DNA of 64,000 nt from CAZYTM01 sp964649725 (lineage in GTDB: Bacteria > Desulfobacterota > Desulfuromonadia > Geobacterales > Geobacteraceae), in the NCBI GenBank assembly GCA_964649725.1, contig CAZYTM010000001.1:1-64000 (forward strand), read 5' to 3'. How positions within the stretch are numbered: the stretch's first letter is position 1; the number at the start of each line of letters is the position of its first letter. This document shows positions 59,846 to 64,000 of this stretch, piece after piece. The notes beneath the pieces are model-generated. The model searched no databases. It worked only from the letters and a program-made list of their open reading frames with translations, and was not told the origin of the DNA. A program made the position numbers and the translations under genes.

Positions 59846-60553
59846 ATGAAGATCAAACGCCTATTGTGCCTCGTTGTAATATTAGCCAGCTTCAGCCTGT
59901 CGCTGCTGCAGTCCGGCAATATCTTCGCCGCAACCGACAAGATCGTCGCCACTGTCAAGGGGGAACCGCTCAAGGCCTCTGAACTGGCCGCACACATCGC
60001 TGCCACCAAGCTCCCCCGCGATGAGGCACTGAACGACCTGATCGAACAGAAACTGTTGCGCATCGCTGCTGCAGCTAAAGGGGTTAACGTGCCGGCAGGC
60101 AGGTGGAGTGAAGAGGAGCGGGCAAAGGTCGACACCGCCATGGTCAAGGCGCTCTCCCTCCCCATACCGGCGCATGTCGGCGAACTGGTGGTAGATCACG
60201 CCTATCTGAAGCTTCCCCAGGACGATAAGGGGCAACAGGCCGGACTGGCTCTCATGGAAAAGCTGCGTGCCATGGTGGAGGGGGGCGCTACCATCCAGGA
60301 TGCGTTCAACCGGCTGCAGGTCGATGGCAGCAACTGGCACATCGGTGACCATGAGGAATACCCCGCTTCTGTTCTTCCTGACGAGACGCGCGACCTCCCA
60401 CCTGGCGGGCTTAGCAAGGTCCTTGTCAGTAGCGATGGCTATAACCTGTTCAAAATCCACGATCGGAAGATCCCCCTTGATGATATCCGCCTGGCAGTAA
60501 GGATCTACCTGCTGGATATGAGCAGCGAACTGGTGAACATCGTCGAAGAGTGA
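59846..60553 (+). CDS. Exported SurA/PpiC-like peptidyl-prolyl isomerase family protein
   Basis: About 235 residues from the ATG at 59846 (GAGGGGG upstream), which begins a signal peptide (MKIKRLLCLVVILASFS); an in-frame start 35 codons earlier would hide it. The mature protein opens with a SurA-N-like helical region (IVATVKGEPLKASELAAHIA, LNDLIEQKLLRIAAAAKG). The C-terminal half resembles parvulin (LPPGGLSKVLVSSDGYNLFKIHDRK) but is degenerate. Probably a periplasmic folding factor. Likely last gene of the hgc-ars operon, 101 bases after the amidohydrolase. Confidence 0.82.
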   Translation: MKIKRLLCLVVILASFSLSLLQSGNIFAATDKIVATVKGEPLKASELAAHIAATKLPRDEALNDLIEQKLLRIAAAAKGVNVPAGRWSEEERAKVDTAMVKALSLPIPAHVGELVVDHAYLKLPQDDKGQQAGLALMEKLRAMVEGGATIQDAFNRLQVDGSNWHIGDHEEYPASVLPDETRDLPPGGLSKVLVSSDGYNLFKIHDRKIPLDDIRLAVRIYLLDMSSELVNIVEE

Positions 60554-60559
60554 GTCCGG

Positions 60560-60588
60560 GGGTATCTTCCTGAAATAGGGAGATATCC
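60560..60588 (+). terminator. Probable intrinsic terminator of the hgc-ars operon
   Basis: An 11-bp stem GGGTATCTTCC / GGGAGATATCC (two G-U pairs) with a 7-base loop TGAAATA, followed by TTTGC. It starts 7 bases after the isomerase stop. Confidence 0.7.
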
Positions 60589-60735
60589 TTTGCATATAGT
60601 GCGGCCTGAGTCACAGCTAGTCAAACTGACGACCACAACCTAGCAACAGGATTCTCAGCTGTATCCCTGAATAAACGATGAAATCTCTTCGCAGCTATAG
60701 TATGATGCAGAATATTAATCCGACCTGGAGGGGAT

Positions 60736-61077
60736 ATGCAAACTGCCGTTAATGTCATTCTGGTCGCACTGTTGACGATAGCTTTTTCTGCCTCACTCTA
60801 TGCTACCGAGTCAGGGAGCATGATCTGCAAGGGGGGGATAGTCTCCATTGGCGACACAGCCGGTGAGGTGCTCAGCAAATGCGGTCAACCGGCTACCTCG
60901 ACCAGACGCGAACAGAAAAAGGTGGCAGATGGGTCGAAGCTCGCCCATGACTGGACAGTTGTGGCTGTTTCTATCGACGACTGGCTTTTCAACTTCGGCC
61001 CGAATGAATTCCAGTACCAACTGGTTCTCGAAAATGGCCGGGTGGCCAAGATCGATAGCTTAGGCTACGGTTATTGA
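60736..61077 (+). CDS. Exported DUF2845-type small protein
   Basis: A 113-residue protein with signal peptide (1-22, ending LYA). The mature part matches DUF2845: ICKGGIVSIGDTAGEVLSKCGQP, two cysteines that could form a disulfide, then WLFNFGPNEFQYQLVLENGRV. Resembles the BamE/SmpA-like small fold. GGAGGGG precedes the ATG. Ends 12 bases before the convergent radical SAM gene. Function unknown. Confidence 0.85.
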   Translation: MQTAVNVILVALLTIAFSASLYATESGSMICKGGIVSIGDTAGEVLSKCGQPATSTRREQKKVADGSKLAHDWTVVAVSIDDWLFNFGPNEFQYQLVLENGRVAKIDSLGYGY

Positions 61078-61089
61078 CCACTCTTCTCC

Positions 61090-62832
61090 TCAGTGCCAGG
61101 CCGGTTCCGTCATGGGAGAGAGCTGCCGTGCCTTGTCCGCGAGCCGGGCGGCACTCTCCTTTGCCCGGGCAATTTCCGCCGCATTCTTCTCACAGAACGA
61201 CCAGGGTTCATAGCTCTTACCGGCAGCCAGGAGCGCCTCCTCTTGCAGCAGGCGGCGATAGGCATAGCGACCGAAGAGCGGTGCGACCAGCCGGGTCTTC
61301 CAGCCGAACTCGGCATAGATATCCGCCAGCAAAGTTTCTGCCCTCTCCTTCAAGCGCCGGTCGAAGCGATAGTATCTGATCATCGCCCAGACAGCGCCGG
61401 CATAGCTGGAGCGGAGCGGCAACACCTCCCAGGCGAAACGTCTCTGCACCCTTTGGGAATGCACCTTGCGACTCTGCCAGCCGTTCAACAGGACTCTAAT
61501 CAGGCGGAGCAGGCTCGGGCCGTTCACCTCGAAATCCTGGCGAAAAGCATCAAGCAGGTATCCCTCCTCCTCGCCGTTGGCAAAATTGGGGTGGCGGTAG
61601 TTGAAACGATACTGGCCATGGGCATCGGCAATCGGAAACTGCGCGACCGGAAGGAGCTTGCCGGCCAACTGCTGCTCTTCGTAGAGCGGGGTGCCAGGCA
61701 TCGGCGTATAGAGCATGAACTGGTGAAAGACCGTGTCGTGGCGCACCGCATAGTCTATGATCGCCCCCATATCTGCCGGCCGGTGCTCGGCAAAACCGAG
61801 GATCGATGAACCTAAGACCCTGATGCCGTTTGCCTGCAGGCTTTGCACCAGCCCCATGGTGTCAACACCCTGCAACTTGTCATAGGCGCTCTCCTCCCCT
61901 TCCAGCCCCATCCAGACATAACCTATGCCGAGTCCGACCAGCTGCTCCATGGTATAGGTCTTCAATACCCTGGCCGAGCTGAAGACAGAGAGCGCCCAGC
62001 TCTTGTCATGCTCCTCCATCAGCTGCAGGAGCCTGAGCGATCTCTCCCGGTGGAGGAGGAAGTTCTCGTCGAGGACAAAGAAGGAGCTCACCTGCAGCTC
62101 TTTTTCGATCTCGCACATGACATTGAAGAGTTCATCCCCGGTTTCGTAGAAATTGACGAACTTCCCCTTGCCGCCGAAGAGGGCGGAGGTGGAGCAGAAG
62201 TTACAACCGAGTGGACAGCCGACCGACGGGATCAGGATAGCTGCGGTCCGGTCGGCACTGTCGCCGATATCTATCCCCAGGATCCTCGAGCCGAAACCAG
62301 CCAGGACCTTGGGGTGTCTGATCGGGGTCTGGTCATCCAGGCCGAGATAGCGCTGAAACCAGCGGATCCCTTCGCCACGGACGATCAGGTCTGCATCGAC
62401 AAGCTCTTCGAGCCCCTCCTTGTTGGCGATATGTCCGCCGATGACGATCGTCGCCGTTGGCTGATAGAGGCGGATCAGCTGGCACATCTTGGCCACCTTG
62501 CCGACATTTACAGTAATCGCGCTGATACCGATGACATCATAGCTCTCTCCCCTGATCTCTTCCTCAAAGCGCTCCAGAGTGGGAAAATCGAGCAGGGTAC
62601 AGGGGGTATCGAGATTGGCCTGGATCATCATCAGCCCGAAGGAGCGGTGGAACATCCGCAGCGAGAAGCCACCCTGGAGGCGGGTGACCTGGTTCTGATA
62701 GAGCTCCATCGGGTTGTTTTTCCGACTGCCGTACTGATCGTCCTGGCAATAAGGGCCAAAGACAGATGAGAGGAGGAGGCGGGCTTTGCTTGCCAGGGGG
62801 TGGCGGGGGTGATCAACGGGGGGGTGCGACAT
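61090..62832 (-). CDS. B12-binding radical SAM protein
   Basis: About 580 residues from the ATG at 62830-62832 (GAAGGA upstream). Residues ~60-180 form a cobalamin-binding Rossmann domain (IGISAITVNVGKVAKMCQLIR, TIVIGGHIAN) and ~205-420 the radical SAM barrel with CPLGCNFCS. The C-terminal ~150 residues are unclassified. Proteins of this class do methylations, rearrangements or tailoring; none of the known ones can be assigned. No cobalamin-binding DxHxxG was found, as in many of the class that bind B12 base-off by another route. Convergent with the DUF2845 gene. Confidence 0.9.
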   Translation of the reverse strand: MSHPPVDHPRHPLASKARLLLSSVFGPYCQDDQYGSRKNNPMELYQNQVTRLQGGFSLRMFHRSFGLMMIQANLDTPCTLLDFPTLERFEEEIRGESYDVIGISAITVNVGKVAKMCQLIRLYQPTATIVIGGHIANKEGLEELVDADLIVRGEGIRWFQRYLGLDDQTPIRHPKVLAGFGSRILGIDIGDSADRTAAILIPSVGCPLGCNFCSTSALFGGKGKFVNFYETGDELFNVMCEIEKELQVSSFFVLDENFLLHRERSLRLLQLMEEHDKSWALSVFSSARVLKTYTMEQLVGLGIGYVWMGLEGEESAYDKLQGVDTMGLVQSLQANGIRVLGSSILGFAEHRPADMGAIIDYAVRHDTVFHQFMLYTPMPGTPLYEEQQLAGKLLPVAQFPIADAHGQYRFNYRHPNFANGEEEGYLLDAFRQDFEVNGPSLLRLIRVLLNGWQSRKVHSQRVQRRFAWEVLPLRSSYAGAVWAMIRYYRFDRRLKERAETLLADIYAEFGWKTRLVAPLFGRYAYRRLLQEEALLAAGKSYEPWSFCEKNAAEIARAKESAARLADKARQLSPMTEPAWH

Positions 62833-62952
62833 AATTTGATCCTTCGCGTTGTGCAACTTTACTAATATACATTGTATCGAATCGCCACCAAAAAGAGCTA
62901 GATATGTTGCTGTTTTACAGAACTATTACAATCGAGTAAACAGCAAACAGAA

Positions 62953-62994
62953 AGGCCCCGGAGAGTCAGCGATTACTCTGCCACCCCAGAGCCT
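62953..62994 (-). terminator. Probable terminator of MocR-type gene
   Basis: On the minus strand a 9-bp stem AGGCTCTGG / CCGGGGCCT (two G-U pairs), with an inner 5-bp stem AGAGT / ACTCT, followed by TTCTGTTT. It lies 58 bases after the aminotransferase stop. Confidence 0.6.
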
Positions 62995-63051
62995 GAACAT
63001 ATCGTTATTACCAAACTAATTATTCCCAGCTTGTTAAATCGCCCCCTCCAG

Positions 63052-64000
63052 TCAGAAGAGATTTGCCGCAAGCCCCCCCAATCTCTCCAGCGCCTGCTCG
63101 GTCCGCTCCGACCAGCTGGCGGCATTCAGGCGGAAGCAGTTCCGGTAGCGGTCCCCCAGGGTGAAGACCATCCCTGGCGCAATGCCGATCCCCTCCTGCA
63201 GAGCCATTTCATAGAGCCTGAAGGAATCATCCCCTTCCGGCAGCTCCACCCAGAGGATGTAGCCACCTTCGGGACGGCTCACCTGCGTCCCCGGAGGGAA
63301 AGAGCGGCCGACCGCATCCCTCATCTGCGACACCTGGCGGGCGTAAATCCGGCGGATGTTGCGGAGGTGGTGGTCATAGCCGCCATTGGTGAGGAACTCC
63401 GCAATAGCGAGCTGGGTCGGCGAAGCAGTGGCGATGTTGCAGAGCGCCTTGAGCTGTTCGACCTGCTCCTTGAATCTGCCGGCAGCTATCCAGCCGACCC
63501 GGTATCCTGGCGCCAGGGTCTTGGAGAAGGAGGAGCAGTAGAGGACCAGCCCCTTATCGTCAAAGGCCTTGGTCGAGACAGGCCGACTGCTGCCAAAGAC
63601 CAGATCACCATAGACGTCGTCCTCGATCAGGGGGATATCGTGCCTTGCCAGCAGCTTTACCAGCTCCCTCTTTTTCTCGTCCGGCATAAGGGTGCCGAGA
63701 GGGTTATTGAAACTGGCGATGGTGATGCAGGCGTGGACCGGATTATGCCTGAGTACATAGGCGAGTACCTCCAGGTTCATCCCCTCTCTGGCGGTCGAAG
63801 GGATCTCCAGCACCTTAAGCCCCAGCCACTGGATGAAACGGAGAAAGGCGGGGTAGACCGGTGCACCGATAGCCACGGTGTCACCCGGGCGGCAGATAAC
63901 CTGCAGCGCCAGGGTCATAGCCTCGACGCAGCCGGAGGTGATGACGATATCTTCAGGTGTCAGGGGAGCGCCGGAATCGAGGGAGCGGCGGGCGATCTGC
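63052..64000 (-). CDS. MocR-type/PLP-dependent aminotransferase regulator, C-terminal part
   Basis: Partial gene; the 5' end lies beyond base 64000. The visible 316 residues are the aminotransferase-like domain of fold type I: GAPVYPAF, NPLGTLMPDEKKREL, DDVYGDLVF and the PLP lysine in SSFSKTLAPGYRVGW. The region upstream (TPEDIVITSGCVEAM) runs on in frame and suggests an N-terminal GntR DNA-binding domain, as in MocR/PdxR regulators, outside the window. Could be a plain aminotransferase; cannot be told from here. Confidence 0.88.
   Translation of the reverse strand, partial: QIARRSLDSGAPLTPEDIVITSGCVEAMTLALQVICRPGDTVAIGAPVYPAFLRFIQWLGLKVLEIPSTAREGMNLEVLAYVLRHNPVHACITIASFNNPLGTLMPDEKKRELVKLLARHDIPLIEDDVYGDLVFGSSRPVSTKAFDDKGLVLYCSSFSKTLAPGYRVGWIAAGRFKEQVEQLKALCNIATASPTQLAIAEFLTNGGYDHHLRNIRRIYARQVSQMRDAVGRSFPPGTQVSRPEGGYILWVELPEGDDSFRLYEMALQEGIGIAPGMVFTLGDRYRNCFRLNAASWSERTEQALERLGGLAANLF

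Noticed and set aside
1..64000. CRISPR array, prophage, IS element, integron, tRNA or rRNA
   Set aside because: No regular short repeats with spacers, transposase, integrase or structural RNA signatures were seen on either strand. The phage-type metallopeptidase at 20351 stands alone.

Overview
The window reads as chromosome of a dissimilatory metal-reducing deltaproteobacterium of the Geobacter group (Geobacterales/Desulfuromonadota). The basis is the giant secreted multiheme cytochromes carrying both CxxCH and the CX4CH heme motif known from Geobacter, a heme-c sensor kinase with a sigma-54 activator, dockerin-like surface proteins, and an hgcAB mercury-methylation pair. No rRNA, tRNA, IS element, prophage or CRISPR array was seen. 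The assignment rests on family recognition only; no search was run.

Bases 1-7476 (minus strand): an extracellular electron-transfer operon behind a near-perfect sigma-54 (-24/-12) promoter. It encodes an NHL/Ig-like/dockerin secreted protein, a 4-heme cytochrome, a 1063-residue cytochrome with 27 heme motifs, and the start of another cytochrome. Bases 7880-13666 (minus): a hypothetical protein, split transketolase, a pseudopilin-like protein, a sensor kinase with a periplasmic CHTCH heme motif, and its sigma-54-activating response regulator. This pair is the natural candidate to drive the cytochrome operon. Bases 13812-17692 (minus): murI, a GerMN lipoprotein-like protein and a metH without reactivation domain. 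Bases 17882-20923 (plus): a small membrane protein, a lone 2-hydroxyacyl-CoA-dehydratase-like subunit with its ATPase activator, a tiny diheme cytochrome and a putative metallopeptidase. Bases 21102-28647: a Cus-type RND efflux pair, a small lipoprotein and a multicopper oxidase, suggesting copper/silver handling.

Bases 28995-35045 hold an ArsR-family regulator without the usual metal cysteines, a purine permease, an M23 peptidase and a MoxR ATPase/VWA pair. Bases 35211-42207 (minus) are a four-gene cell-surface operon: TPR/outer-membrane barrel, FecR-domain protein, lipoprotein with a possible cohesin-like C-terminus, and a 14-kelch-motif protein ending in a dockerin-like domain that matches the end of the NHL protein. 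Bases 42479-51741 are mostly housekeeping and unknowns: lipA with an LplA/LipM-type enzyme, msrA, a second M23 peptidase, dienelactone hydrolase, and a one-gene unit with a textbook sigma-28 flagellar promoter in front of a YjfB-like motility protein.

The most striking region is 51867-60553 (plus): one tightly packed run of genes encoding a cysteine-pair-rich MarR regulator, HgcA, HgcB, thioredoxin-type arsenate reductase, ACR3 arsenite exporter, ArsD, two-domain ArsA, a periplasmic thioredoxin, a CcdA-type membrane protein, an AhpD/CMD-like protein, an amidohydrolase and a SurA/PpiC-like isomerase. Mercury methylation genes are thus embedded in a complete arsenic-detoxification operon, and this HgcA carries an unusual N-terminal tail with three Cys-Cys pairs. 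The window closes with a DUF2845 protein, a B12-binding radical SAM enzyme and part of a MocR-type aminotransferase regulator.
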